A DNA stretch of 64,000 nt from Rhynchopus sp. YZ270_cl-10. Taxonomy: Eukaryota; Euglenozoa; Diplonemea; Diplonemida; Diplonemidae. Made by a program: the position numbers and the translations under genes. The notes below the pieces were generated by a model. The model had not been told where the DNA came from, did not search any database, and saw nothing but the letters and a program-made list of their open reading frames with translations. Within the stretch, counting starts at the first letter, position 1. Each line of letters starts with the position of its first letter. This document shows positions 25,801 to 37,165 of the stretch, one piece after another. The stretch covers positions 682,001-746,000 of the forward strand of contig OZ037867.1 in assembly GCA_964035575.1 (NCBI GenBank). The letters run 5' to 3'.

Positions 25801-27496
25801 TTCATCCAAATGGTTATCATCGCAACGTAGGTCTTGAAGGTGCCTGCATCATTCAATTTTCATTTTAATTATCCCTACTACCTTTGCACATTCAACGTCT
25901 CTGACTTATGTCATTGTGTGGTCTTTTTTTTATCGAGTTTTTATGGAGTGACTACAGTCTCTCTTTTACCTTCCCGGAGGTCTGTTAAATTTACAGAATA
26001 TTTCAACTTCATTTTAAAAAAATCATAGTATAGTGGAGCACACTCTAGGGTGGCTACACTAATACAATCAAGTTTTCAAAAAAAAACTCCACAAAATTCT
26101 ACAGGACGATACAAAAACTACTGCGCAAAGGACCTTCCAGACTACTTCGACTATGTAGCGGAGTGGCCGTTGAACCCTTTACCTGAGCTCTTTGGTTTGC
26201 ACGAAAATGCGGATATTACCTGCGCTCGTGCAGATGCGTACCAAACGTTGGCAACAATCCTTCTGACACAGCAAGGTGGAGGCGGCGGTGGGAGTGGTGG
26301 AGGGAAGAGCCCTGACGAGATCATCACAGAGCTTGCGGGGGATATTCTGAAGGTGATTCGCGAGCCGTTTGCGGAGGATGAGTTTGCAGCGAAATACCCT
26401 ACGGACTATTTCGAGGCGATGAACACAGTACTGACACAGGAGTGCGTGCGGTTCAACAAGCTCATCCGGGAGGTCCGCAACTCACTCACAGACCTTGAAA
26501 AGGCTGTCAAAGGTCTTGTCGTTATGTCTGGAGAGCTAGACGAAGTTTACCAAGCGCTCTTCATCAACCAAATCCCTGAGTCCTGGAAAGCCAAAGCCTA
26601 CCCTTCCCTCAAACCCCTCGGCTCTTGGGTCTCAAACCTCGCAGAACGTCTCGATATGATCGACAAATGGTACAAAGATGGCAAGCCAAATATCTATTGG
26701 CTGTCAGGGTTCTACTTCCCGCAGGCCTTCCTCACAGGAAACCTCCAAAACCATGCTCGGGCAAAGAAGATTCCAATTGACACGGTATGCAAATCTTCGA
26801 AAATATTCCAAAAATAATTTGCAACAGATTTCATTCGGGTACGAATTCCTCAAAGAAACGAAAGAAGAGATGGCGCTAAAGAAGGCACCCTCAGGGTGCT
26901 ATGTATGGGGCACCTACATTGAGGGTGCACGGTTCAACGTTGAGGTATGACCAGACAAAAGAAGGCACCCTCCCATTCCTCTCTCTCTCTCTCTCTCCGT
27001 CTATCACCACCCCACCACAGGAGAACACACTAGACGAATCTCACCCAAAGTCGCTCTTCGAATCAATGCCCGTATTCTGGATGCCATGTGTCGAGAACAA
27101 ACCAAAGATAGATGACACAACAGAGGGCTTGTTTAGATGTCCGGTATGCATTTTTTTTGATTGTGTCATATTATTTCAACGTTGTAAACATTGTGGAGAA
27201 AGAGAAGGATTTCTTTTTGACCGTTTGGTTTGAGGTCCACCCCGAAACCCCAATGTACCAATGTGCACTGTTTATGAGAGGGTTTTTTTGTATTGCAAGG
27301 CAAAAAAATTGCAACATTATTCCTGATAACACCACTTCCCCCCACACAGCTGTACAAAACGTTGACGCGTGCTGGAGCGTTGTCCACAACGGGGCACTCT
27401 ACCAACTTCGTTGCCACGACAGAACTCCCGACAAAACTTCCTGCCAACCACTGGATCAAACGAGGTGTTGCGCAGTTCTGTGAGTTGAATTATTGA
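13836..27496 (+). CDS. DNAH1: Axonemal dynein heavy chain, DNAH1 type (inner arm), 8 exons
   Basis: Exons 13836-23310, 23368-23486, 23534-25183, 25375-25555, 26105-26784, 26828-26944, 27021-27143 and 27350-27496 join in frame to 4163 residues, close to animal DNAH1 (about 4265). Motor P-loops are visible: AAA1 GPAGTGKTE (~1483), AAA2 GPTMAGKT (~1769), AAA3 GPTGTGKT (~2119), AAA4 GVGGSGRQS (~2469). The sensor region CFDEFNR follows AAA1. The antiparallel stalk coiled coil and microtubule-binding tip span about 2715-3060. The DNAH1 assignment rests on the N-terminal tail (YHLYIDSMP) and the C-terminus ([19 protein letters not shown] ... HWIKRGVA), which match DNAH1 better than other axonemal chains as I remember them. 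It powers inner-arm sliding of axonemal microtubules. The first exon is 9475 nt and all seven introns lie in the last quarter. Introns 3, 4 and 7 carry dispersed repeats. ATG chosen as the first Met after the upstream Y-tract/AG. Confidence 0.95.
25276..25335 (+). repeat. Dispersed repeat, family B2 (dynein intron 3)
   Basis: GTGGAGCACACTCTAG, a small internal duplication, GGTGGCTACACTAATACAAC, CAAGTTTTCAAAA; ACCATA occurs directly on both sides and could be a target duplication. Confidence 0.8.
25601..25755 (+). repeat. Dispersed repeat, family A, long variant (dynein intron 4)
   Basis: Begins AGGTGACTAAGCACGAA and ends with CGTGCTTGGTCTGATTAGAT. It contains AATAGCCAATGTTCAAAACA, which recurs in the long variant at 60200. 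Confidence 0.6.
25797..25862 (+). repeat. Dispersed repeat, family F (dynein intron 4, diverged)
   Basis: Family F: TGCTTTCATCCGGATGGCTG, GCATCGTACGTAGGTCAGTC, GGAGGTGCCTGCAT with a TCAACTTCACTTT tail like family D. This copy has CATCCAAATGGTTATCATCG and GAAGGTGCCTGCATCATTCA. Confidence 0.6.
26032..26083 (+). repeat. Dispersed repeat, family B2 (dynein intron 4)
   Basis: GTGGAGCACACTCTAGGGTG, GCTACACTAATACAAT, CAAGTTTTCAAAA; the first 27 bases are an imperfect palindrome centred on CTAG. Confidence 0.8.
27228..27300 (+). repeat. Dispersed repeat, family E (dynein intron 7)
   Basis: TTGAGGTCCACCCC, ATGTACCAATGTGCACTG, ATGAGAGGG, TTTTTGTATTGCAA. Shared in order with 28779-28852. Confidence 0.6.
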
Positions 27497-27591
27497 AAAC
27501 ATAAAAAGATTGTCTAAAGGGGATGAGAGGCTACAGCTTCACCTTTTGTGAGACGTATTCCTCTTGTAACCCTTTTTTCTTCTTTTTCTCA

Positions 27592-27640
27592 AAGATGACT
27601 AATCACGAGGCTTAGGATCATCTTATAAACCTTTCTTTCG
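27592..27640 (+). repeat. Dispersed repeat, family A
   Basis: AGATGACTAATCACGAGG, CTTAGGATCATCTTAT, AAACCTTTCTTTC; 95 bp after the dynein stop codon. Confidence 0.8.
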
Positions 27641-28170
27641 AAGAAACATCACCTTGGCGAGACAATGTCGTACACTGAACCAACATATTACCAAAAAAGA
27701 AAAAGTTGGTGGCGACAAAAGGGGTAGTAGGAGTGCACCTAATTCTGCGAAGATGGGTGTGTGTGTGTATGTGTGTTTGATAACTAAAAGGGGTAATTCT
27801 TGCGCAGAATATGGCCCCAATGGGTGTTTGATATCAAGTGTGGGTAAGGATTTCAGTGAGGAATATTTGCCGCAAATGAAAATGTGGCTGGTTGGTTTGG
27901 GTATAATTTTTTTTTGTGGAAAATTAGATAAGACCACCTTTCAATTTTTCTTTTTTTGGGCGGAGTTTCAGTTCCTTTTTTACCTTTACCCGCCACTATC
28001 GAATTAAGCTGTTTTTTTTTAAAGTGAGCGACAGAATACCCAACAAAAACCAATACATAGTACAATTTGCATTGCAATTACACTTTTCATGCAAAGGTTT
28101 TCTCTCTTTAAGTGTTCCTCAGTTCAAAAGTAAGTTTTTTTTTCTTTTCAACATTTTTTTGTGTGGTACC

Positions 28171-28222
28171 AGTACCCCTGCGTCCGCAGGTTGTACGGTG
28201 AGGCGTTTGCACTTTCAACTTC
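28171..28222 (+). repeat. Dispersed repeat, family D
   Basis: TGCGTCCGCAGGTTGTACGG, TGAGGCGTTTGCACTTTC, AACTTCTTTCTTT; followed at once by a family F copy. Confidence 0.8.
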
Positions 28223-28229
28223 TTTCTTT

Positions 28230-28300
28230 GTGCTTTCATCTGGATGGCTGGCAATCGTACAGTGGGTCAGTCGGAGGTGCCTGCATCAACGACCACAGTT
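28230..28300 (+). repeat. Dispersed repeat, family F
   Basis: GTGCTTTCATCTGGATGGCT, GGCAATCGTACAGTGGGTCA, GTCGGAGGTGCCTGCATC. Confidence 0.8.
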
Positions 28301-28778
28301 TCTTCCCCCTCCCCTACCTATGAACAACGGTGCGGTGTCTCTTATCAGTGTTGGAGGAGGCTTTTGGAATTGCATTTAACAATGCACATCCTTTCCACCC
28401 CAAACCACATTGGGCTAACCCTTTTCCATACCTTCCTCATCCCCCCATTAAATTCCTTTAGTAAAGCCTGTCGCTTAAAAAAAATTCCCAAAAAAAAAAT
28501 TACTACATTTACATTGTGAACCTTGGATTTTTTTTCTTCCAAAAAGTACACAAAAAAAAAGGTGCTGTGTTGTCTATTTTGACACACACAGCTGCCTTAC
28601 TCCCCCATCCCCCCCACCCCTTATTCCCCGTACTTCTCACTATATTTACAAAGAAAATTTGGTCATTTATAAAAAAAACAGTTTTGTTTTTTTTTTTGTT
28701 CCTTCTCCTCTCCCCCTCTCCCTCTCATCTCTTCTTCCTACGTTCCCTTTTAACCCACGAAATGGATGTAGGACTGCA

Positions 28779-28852
28779 TGGTTTGGGGTCCACCCACTAC
28801 CGCGTTATGTACTATGATACACTGTCATGAGAGGGCTTTTGTATATTCAAAA
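28779..28852 (+). repeat. Dispersed repeat, family E
   Basis: TGGGGTCCACCCACTAC, ATGTACTATGATACACTG, CATGAGAGGGCTTTTGTATA. A looser relative with GTGTACTACCACGGTACACT lies around 7429-7565. Confidence 0.6.
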
Positions 28853-28867
28853 CTTTGTGGGGGCATT

Positions 28868-28904
28868 CATTTTTTCTCTTTTTTTCTTACGAATCTAAAG
28901 ACAG
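28868..28904 (+). promoter_or_regulatory. Candidate acceptor upstream of clathrin
   Basis: T-rich tract, then GACAG, 60 nt before the ATG. Confidence 0.35.
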
Positions 28905-28964
28905 AGGCAAACACTACACAAAAGAAAAAGAGGGGTTTCCCCTCTTGGCAACAAAAGCCTCAAA

Positions 28965-31900
28965 ATGGACGGGCCGTTGACGTCGACGCTCGTAGCCAAT
29001 GTGCTGAATGTCGAGGGTGGGCTGAACCCGGCATCGGTGCGGTTCACGAACATCACGATGGAGAGTGATAAGTTCATCTGCATTAGAGACTCGAGCGAAG
29101 ACGTGCACAGCATTGTCATCGTCGACGTTGGATGCGAAAGCAAGAACAAGCCAAGCGAAAGGCACAAGATGGCGGCAACCGACTCTGCCATCATGAACCC
29201 CGTGTCAAAGGTGCTTGCCCTGCGCAGTGGGCAGGACATCCAGATCTTCAACCTCGAGATGCGCTCCCGCATGAACCAGGTGCACATGGATGAGCCCGTC
29301 GTCTTCATGAAGTGGATCTCCCCCAAGCAGATTGCGCTTGTGACAAACACCGCTGTGTACCATTGGTCTATGGAGGGACAGCAATCCCCCGTGAAGATGT
29401 TCGCCAGGCAAGAAGAATGCCAGGTGCTCAATTACCGCACCGACGAGGACTGCCAGTGGTTGCTGCTCATCGGAATCGACGCGACACGGAAAGGTATTGT
29501 GCAGCTGTACTCCGTCGACAAGGGTGTCAACAAGGTGCTCGATGGACACGCAGTGTGCTTCTGCAAGTTCAAGCCTGCAGGCGAGACGCAGCCCATCAAC
29601 CTTATGTGCATTGCTAACGGCGCGGCGGCGAACCCGAGCTGCTTCATTGCAGAGGTATGTACTGTTACCCCTTTTCCAACCACACCACACCTCTCCCTAG
29701 GTCCCGGCACCGAACCAGCAGCTGTCAGGAAAATTCGAGAAGGTGACTGCGCAGATCCCGCTCAACGAGCAGGGCGACTTCCCCGTCGGCATGCACGCAA
29801 ACGACAAGATGGGCATTCTGTACATCCTCTGCCGGAGTGGGTGGTGCTACCTGATGGACGTGCAGAGCGGGGCGGTGATCCACCAGGAGAAGATTAGCGG
29901 GTCTCCCGAGAACTCCCCGGTGTTCGTGACGACAAAGGACGAGCGCTCCTGCGGAGTGCTCTCCGTGAACACGAAGGGAGAGGTGCGTCTGGTGAACATC
30001 AACGAGCAGGCCATCGTGCAGTGGGTGGCACAGCGCCTCGGGAACCAGGCCCTCGCCATGCGCATTGCCACGAGCGCAAACCTTGGTGGTGCTGACGACC
30101 TCTACGTGCACCGCTTCAACACCCTCCTGCAGTCGCAGCAGATCGAGGCCGCCGTCAGACTCTGCGCGGAAGCACCCAACCAGATGCTCCGGACCAAGGA
30201 GGTGCTCGAAAAGTTCCAGGCCATGCCCGTTGCTGTCGGCGCCCAGCCCGCCCAGACTCTGTACTTCAAATTCATGGTCGAGCACTCCAAGCTCAACGTT
30301 TTCGAGAGCGTCGAGCTCGTTAAGGTGATGCTCACCAAGCCCAACGGCATTGAGATCGTGAAGAAGTACATCGAGGAGGAGAAGCTTGAGGAGAGCGAAC
30401 AGCTGGGAGACCTTGTGCAGCAGCACGAGCCGCGTCTGGCCCTGCAGATCTACTTCAAGGGGAAGGCACACTGGAAGATTATTATGGTGCTTATCCAGCA
30501 GCAGGAGTGGAAGAAGATCATTGAGTACGTCAAGCGCGAGGAGGAGTTCAGCGTGGACTGGCCTGAGCTGCTGGACAAGGTCTGCAACATGGGGAACCCC
30601 GAAGGCGCATCGAACCTGGCGCAGGCGCTGAACCAGGAAGACATCCAACCGCCCCTCGACCACAACCGCATCCTCGAGATGTTCGTCGCCAAGAACGCGA
30701 TCCGCCCTGCCACAGCATACCTCCTGGAGGTGCTCAAGGAGGACAAGGAGGAGTTCGGTGCCCTGCAGACACGCCTCCTCGAGATCAACCTTATGTACTC
30801 CCCCCCGCAGGTTGCCGACAAGATCCTCGAAAGCTTCAAGCTCTCCCACTACGAGGCTCTCAAGATCGCCCAGCTCTGCGAGCGCGCACAGCTCTTCCAG
30901 CGCGCGCTTGAGAACTACAACAAGGTCCAGCAGGACTCTGAGTACAGAGAGACCACCCTGGCGGACATGAAGCGTGTTGTTGTCAACACCCACGTCATCG
31001 GGCATGAGTGGCTTGTGGACTTCTTCCAGCAGCTCTCCAAGGAGGACACCCTTGCGCTCATCGGCGAGCTCATGGCGAACAACCAGGACAACAACTACAA
31101 GATCTGCGTGCAGGCTGCAATCAAGAACTACAACCTCCTTGGCTGCCAGGAGCTGATCGACCTCTTCCTGGAGTACCGCTGTTTCAACGCGCTGTACTAC
31201 TTCCTGGGGACAATCATCCGCCCGCACGCACAGAGCGATACTGGCGTGCAGGAGCCTGAGGTGCACTACCGCTTCATCGAGGCGTCTGCGAACGTCGGCC
31301 AACTTCAGGAGGTCGAGCGCATGACACGCGAGAGCGACTTCTACCCCGCCGAGAAGACAAAGAACTTCCTCAAGGAGAAGCGTCTGCAGGACCTCTGGCC
31401 GTTCATCAACGTCTGCGACAAGCACGACATGATCGACGAGATGGTGCGCTTCCTCTACGACACCAAGAACCTTGCGTACATCGACATCTTCATCCAGAAG
31501 AAGCAGCCCATGAAGACCCCCCAGGTGGTCGGCTCGCTGCTGGACGTGGCATGCAACGAGGACTACATCAAGAAGCTCATTGTCTCGGTGGGATCCATGG
31601 CACCTATTGAGGAGCTTGTGAGCGAGGTGGAGAAGCGCAACAGACTGCGCCTTCTGCAGGAGTGGCTTGAAAACCGCCTTCAGACGAGCGAGGTATACCC
31701 CCACACACCCCACACCCCACACCCTACCCCTTTGTTGCCACCTCTCTACTCTCTACCCTCTACCCTTCACCTTCCACCCTATAGGACCCCGGCCTCTACA
31801 ACGCCCTTGCCAAGATCTACGTCGACACCAACCAAGGAGCAAAGGACTTCCTTGCACGCAACACCGGCAAATTCGATGCCGTCGTGGTCGGTAAGTACTG

Positions 31901-34858
31901 CGAGAACCGCGACCCCAACCTTGCCGTGCAGGTCTACGAGCAGGCACAGTGCAACAAAGAGCTGGTTGAGGTGACCAGCAGAAACGGAATGTTCAAGCAC
32001 CAGGTATTTCCCCACCACCACCACCACCACCATCCCCCAAAACCTCATCACAGTCGCGCTACCTTGTGAAACGGATGGACCCTGAGCTCTGGGCCTTCGT
32101 CCTTGAGGATGAAGGTCAGGCAGAGTTCCGCAAGAACCTCATCGACGCTGTCGTTGCCACTGCCCTCCCTGAGGCAAAGACCCCCGATGAGGTCTCCATC
32201 ACAGTGAAGGCCTTCATGCAGGCGGACCTCCCAGAGCACCTCACGGCGCTGCTGGAGAAGATCATTCTGCACGGTGACGAGAAGTCTGAGTTCCGCACCA
32301 ACAGGTATGCATTGCACTTCATCTTGCCTTCACCCCTTTTCGTACAGATACCTGCAGGACCTGCTGATCCTGACCGCCATCAAGGTGACCCCGCAGAAGG
32401 TGATGGACTACGTGCAGCGTCTCGAGCACTTTGACTACAAGGAGATCGCAAGCCTTGCCTCCTCCGCAGGCCTCTTCGAGGAGGCGCATGCCATCTACAA
32501 GAAGAACAACATGCACGGCGAGGCCGTCGAGGTGCTTCTCAGCGACCTCACCAACCTCGAGCGTGCACGCGAGTACGCAGAGAAGGCTGGCGTCCCCGAG
32601 GTCTGGTCCCTCGTCGGAAAGGCCGAGCTCCAGAAGAACGAAATCGCCCTCGCGATCTCCTCCTTCATCAAGGCGCAGGACGCAGGTCCGGCACCGCTTG
32701 TCATCCAGGCTGTCATCAACTCTGGTGAGAAGGAACGTTACCACGACCTCGTGAAGTTCTTGGTCATGGCGCGTTCGGGTACGAAGCCGAAGGGTATGAT
32801 TATTGGGGAAAAAAACGCAACAAAATGTCATTACAGATGAGGCGATCGACACTGAGCTGTGCTACGCATACTGCGTGACCAACCAGCTCATCGACCTTGA
32901 GGAGTTCCTGAAGGGGTCGAACCTTGCGCGTGTGGCAGACGTCGGCCAGCGCTGCTACACCGAGCAGCTCTACGACGCTGCCAAGATCTGCTTCCAGACC
33001 GTGAACAACTACCCCTTCCTCGCGAAGACGCACATCAAGCTTGCGCAGTACCAGCTTGCGATCGATGCGGCCAGCAGGACCAACTCCGTGGACACCTGGA
33101 AAGAGGTATGCCTAGCCCACATATGCTATTTACGTTCCTTAGATGTCTTAGGGCGACTAGGGTCTTCCTCCTCTATTGTACATCACCACAACCACCACCA
33201 CCCAGGTCTGCTACGCATGCGTGGACGCAGAGGAGTTCCGCATGGCCGCCATCGCAGCGCAGCACGTCATCATCGTGGCTGACGAGCTGGACGAGCTCAT
33301 CCACTTCTTCGAGTCGCGTGGCCGTGTTGAGGAGCTGATTGGACTCCTCAAGCAGGGGCTGAACAGCGAGAGCGCGCACGTCGGCATGTTCACGGACCTC
33401 GCCGTGCTGTACGCGAAGTACAAATGCGACAAGCTGATGGAGCACATCAAGCTCTGGAAGGCGCGTCTCAACTGCCACAAGGTCGTTGTCGTCTGCGAGC
33501 AGTACCACCACTGGGCAGAGATCCGCTACATCCACTGCAAGAACGAGGAGTGGGACTCCGCGGCGCGCGTGATGGTGGACCACTCCGTGCTGGCGTGGGA
33601 CCACGAGGTGTTCAAGGACACCATCAACAAGGTGTCCTCCCTCGAGCTCTGCTACAACGCAGTGGGCTTCTACCTGGAGGAGCACCCCGACCTTGTCAAC
33701 GACCTGCTCACCACCATCATCAAGCGTGTCGACCCCGAGCGTGTCGTGCGTGAGGTGCGTGTAAAGGGCGGCAGCAACCACATCTCCGCGATCCGTGCCT
33801 ACCTCGAGAGCGTGCAGGAGCGCAATGTGTCTGGTGTGAACGAGGCACTGAACAACCTCTACATTGAGGAGGAGGACTACGAGCAGCTGCGTGCGTCGCT
33901 TGAGCAGTACGACGCGGTTGACCAGTACGAGCTTGCAAAGACCCTTGGCGAGCACGACCTGCTCGAGATGCGCCGTGTGAGCGCCTGGCTCTTCAAGAAG
34001 AACAGCAAGTTCGCGCAGGCGATCGACATCTGCAAGCGCGACAAGCTCTACCAGGACGCCATGCAGACCGCCAGCGAGAGCGGCGACAAGGAAGTTGTCA
34101 ACAACCTCATCCGCTTCTTCATGGACAACAAGCTCCACGAGTGCTTCTCCGCAGCCCTCTACACCTGCTACGAGTATGTACTATTTTTCATCTGCAACAT
34201 CTCTTTTTTTCTCGCTAAAATACAACAAAAATTGGACCACATTCGACCTCTCCAACAACTGCCACACCACACCACAGCTACATCCAGCCCGACGTTGCAT
34301 TGGAGCTCGCCTGGAGACACAAGGTGTACGACTTCGCGATGCCCTACATCATCCAGGTGCTCCGTGAGTACATCGACAAGATCGACGACGTCTCCAAGCA
34401 GCTCAACGACGCCAAGGAGCAGGTATGTGTGCACATATGACAAAAGGGTTCATTCATCTCCTTTCGTCTTCTTCTATGGTGGCGGAGCCCCTGACCGTTC
34501 TTTTTCCAGCGGAATAAAACACAACCAACTTGCACCCAATACTCATGTCTTTTGACTACCTTTTCTCTCAAAAAAAACCCCCGCTTTTATAGACAAACAA
34601 TCTCCACATAGTGAGCCCTATCACATCGACCCACTTTTAACCCAAAATGCATCATGATCTAATGAACCGAGGCAATTTATCGACACAAAAAAAAAACACT
34701 CTATCCATTCACAGGCTGAGGCACATGTTCAGGGAGGTGGTGGTGGTCCGGCTGCAGCATCGCAGCCGGCCCTCATGATCGGAGGTGGAGGTGGCAACTA
34801 CTCGCAGGGATACGGAAACGCGTCTCAGGGCTACGCTGGTGGATACTCCGGGTACTAG
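28965..34858 (+). CDS. CLTC: Clathrin heavy chain, 9 exons
   Basis: Exons 28965-29654, 29701-31692, 31785-32003, 32054-32304, 32348-32793, 32837-33105, 33206-34173, 34278-34422 and 34715-34858 join in frame to 1707 residues, against about 1675 in animals. The N-terminal beta-propeller (~1-330; PVSKVLALRSGQDIQIFNLE) binds adaptors. The rest is the clathrin heavy-chain repeat solenoid of leg and trimerisation region (e.g. QRALENYNKVQQDSEY, KLYQDAMQTASES, ELAWRHKVYDFAMPY). It forms triskelia that coat endocytic and Golgi vesicles. The C-terminal ~45 residues are Gly/Ser/Tyr/Ala-rich (repeats of a GYG/SQGY kind), where animals have a Pro/Gly-rich tail. Introns are short (43-104 bp) except the last (292 bp). 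Splice junctions are all supported by alignment to the family. Confidence 0.96.
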
Positions 34859-35392
34859 GGGACAGGGAGCTTCGAGTTCCTCGTTTTTTTTTTTTTTAAA
34901 TAATATGGCAGGCTTTTTTTTCCCTCCCCCCAAATAATGATGAAATGAAAAGGTAACAGCTTGTTCCTTAGGCGAAGAGAATAGGGAGTGAGGTCTAACC
35001 TATGGGGGGGAGGTTTTGCGGTACAGATGAGAGGCGCATTCATCCCACAAAGATTTTTGTTTTTTTTTTTGTTTACTTTTCCTGGCTTCGAAGAATAGGG
35101 ATTTTTATTGGGGAGTGAAAAAGAAAGGGGGGTGAAACAGAGTAACGTGCTTTGAAAAAAAATACCTTTTTCGTTTTATAAAAAAAATTAAAAAAAAAAG
35201 CAAAAAACCAAAAATGGGATTTTTGGAGAACAAAAAAAGAGAAAAAAAAAAAAGTGTGGGTGTGTGACATTTTTAAAAATACAAAATGTAAGGATAAATG
35301 GGGTGTTTGGAGGGATGGGAAAAACACCCATTTTTTCATGAGAAAATATAGTTTGGCTTTTTTTTGGGAGTTGCTTACCACCCCTCCCCTTT

Positions 35393-35425
35393 AAGGTGAC
35401 TCAGTAGGTTCATCTTACATTTTTG
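35393..35425 (+). repeat. Dispersed repeat, family A (short)
   Basis: AAGGTGACTCAGTAGG, TTCATCTTACATTTTTG: the loop is shortened. A similar short copy lies at 35687-35718. Confidence 0.6.
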
Positions 35426-35519
35426 TTGTTGTTGTTGTTTTAGCTTTCAACTTCATTGATTTTTTTTTGGCAGAAAGTTTGCGAAGTAAAACAGCCCTAT
35501 CCATTTTGCTTTTTTTATT

Positions 35520-35575
35520 GTGCCTGCGTCCACCGGATATGGTGAAGCGCTTTGCACTGTTCAACTTCTCTTTTT
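35520..35575 (+). repeat. Dispersed repeat, family D
   Basis: TGCCTGCGTCCACCGGATAT, GGTGAAGCGCTTTGCACTGT, TCAACTTCTCTTTTT. Confidence 0.75.
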
Positions 35576-37094
35576 ACTCTAGGATGGGATGCAATGCAAA
35601 CTTATTAATTGAAGTTGTGGTTTACATTTAGATTTCCCTCAGATACCTTTTTGACACACAAAAGAAATTAGTGGGTTTTTTTTTTAAAGGTGGCCAACTT
35701 AGGTTCATCTTACAAAAAAAATCATTATTTTTATGTGTCTTTTTATGTATACTGCTTCCCCCTTCTTCCCACACATGTAAAAGCAAAATACATGAAAATT
35801 ACAAAGTGTTTCCATACAACTATGCATGGCCTCTTTGAGAAACAAAAAGATTTTTTTTTTTTTTTTTTTTTGAAAATGAAGATTTTTGTGTGTCGTACGA
35901 GAGAGCGGCATTATCTTCGAAATCTTCTTTTGAATTGACTTGCAAGATACTTTTTTTTTTTGTGCACATTTTAACACTTTGTCACATTTTCATCTTCAGG
36001 TTTTTTCTTCTATTTTTGCTTCTCATTTAGCACCCCCAGCCTGCCTAAAATAAACATACAAAAAACAAAAAACGATTTCACTCACGAATACACAAATTCT
36101 GTTTTTTTCTTATGTAACAAAGGCTGTACTTGTGAGCAACGTTCGACAGATCTTCTGCTTTCCCTTCCTCCCCTTCCACCCCCACAGCACGCCGAGCCGT
36201 TTCCATTGTTTTATCTGAAGCAAGGAATGAGGCACAAAAGAGAAACAGAAAAGGAAAAAAAAAAAAGAAAAAAAAATATGGGGGTAACCGACGGGTCTTT
36301 ATATTCTTGAGAACTCTTGTACAAAAAAAATAAATGCTTTTCCCCCATTCCCTGTTTTGTTTTTCTCTCCCAAGGATGTGAAGAGAGAAAGGGAGGGCAA
36401 GGGCGGTCTGAGCAAAATAACCCCACCCCCCCACCCCCTCCGGCCTCTCGTTCCTGTACAAAAAAAAGAAGAAAAAAAACGGGTACGTTTTTTAAACGAA
36501 GAAAAAAAAGGTTATGTGTTGACGAAACAAAGTAAATGAGACTTTAACTTCCAAAATTATTGAAGTGACGATAATTTAGCAAAAACAAAAAAAAAGCAAA
36601 CAAACAAACAAAAAAACAAACAAAAAATAACCCATCCTCGGATAGGTGATTGTCGAAACTACAATAAAATAAGGGCGCAAAAAACTAAAATAAAATAAGG
36701 GGGGAGAATTGGGTTCTTTTTTTCCTTTTTGATTTTTCTTTCAAAAAAACGCGGTTTTTTTCCATAAAAAAAAGCGGCTTTTAAGCGCACACACAAAAAA
36801 AAAGGTTTACCTCTATTTTGACACAAATACCAAACCACACCCTTTTTGGTTTACCTTTATACACACAACGCACTATGTCAGGGAAACTACTAGCAGAACT
36901 CCTGGTCACAACGACTTAATTTTCTAACTCTACTTATTTATATCATAAAAAACTATTCGTAAAACACTAATCATGGTGTAGCTGAAGAGGGGTGCTATTT
37001 TTGTGCTATTTTCCTCTATTTTCTGCTATTTTGGGGTCGTCAGCCACACCTGGAAAAAACACTAATAATTTGGAATAGTAACACTAGTAGTTCC

Positions 37095-37142
37095 CCTGAC
37101 TATGTCCTTCATCCTCATTCTCTCCCCTCACACCCCAATCAG
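37095..37142 (+). promoter_or_regulatory. Candidate acceptor upstream of the RNPS1-like gene
   Basis: C/T tract ending CCCAATCAG, 23 nt before the ATG. Confidence 0.5.
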
Positions 37143-37165
37143 ACAAACTACAGACACATTGGAAG

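Larger units (their letters stand above)
27497..28964. other. Spacer between dynein and clathrin
   Basis: Family A, D, F and E copies plus homopolymer-rich sequence; nothing coding between them. Confidence 0.6.
34859..37165. other. 2.3-kb spacer between clathrin and the RNPS1-like gene
   Basis: Very A/T-rich with long A and T runs; two short family A copies and one family D copy. I see nothing in 35720-37080 beyond low complexity. Confidence 0.6.
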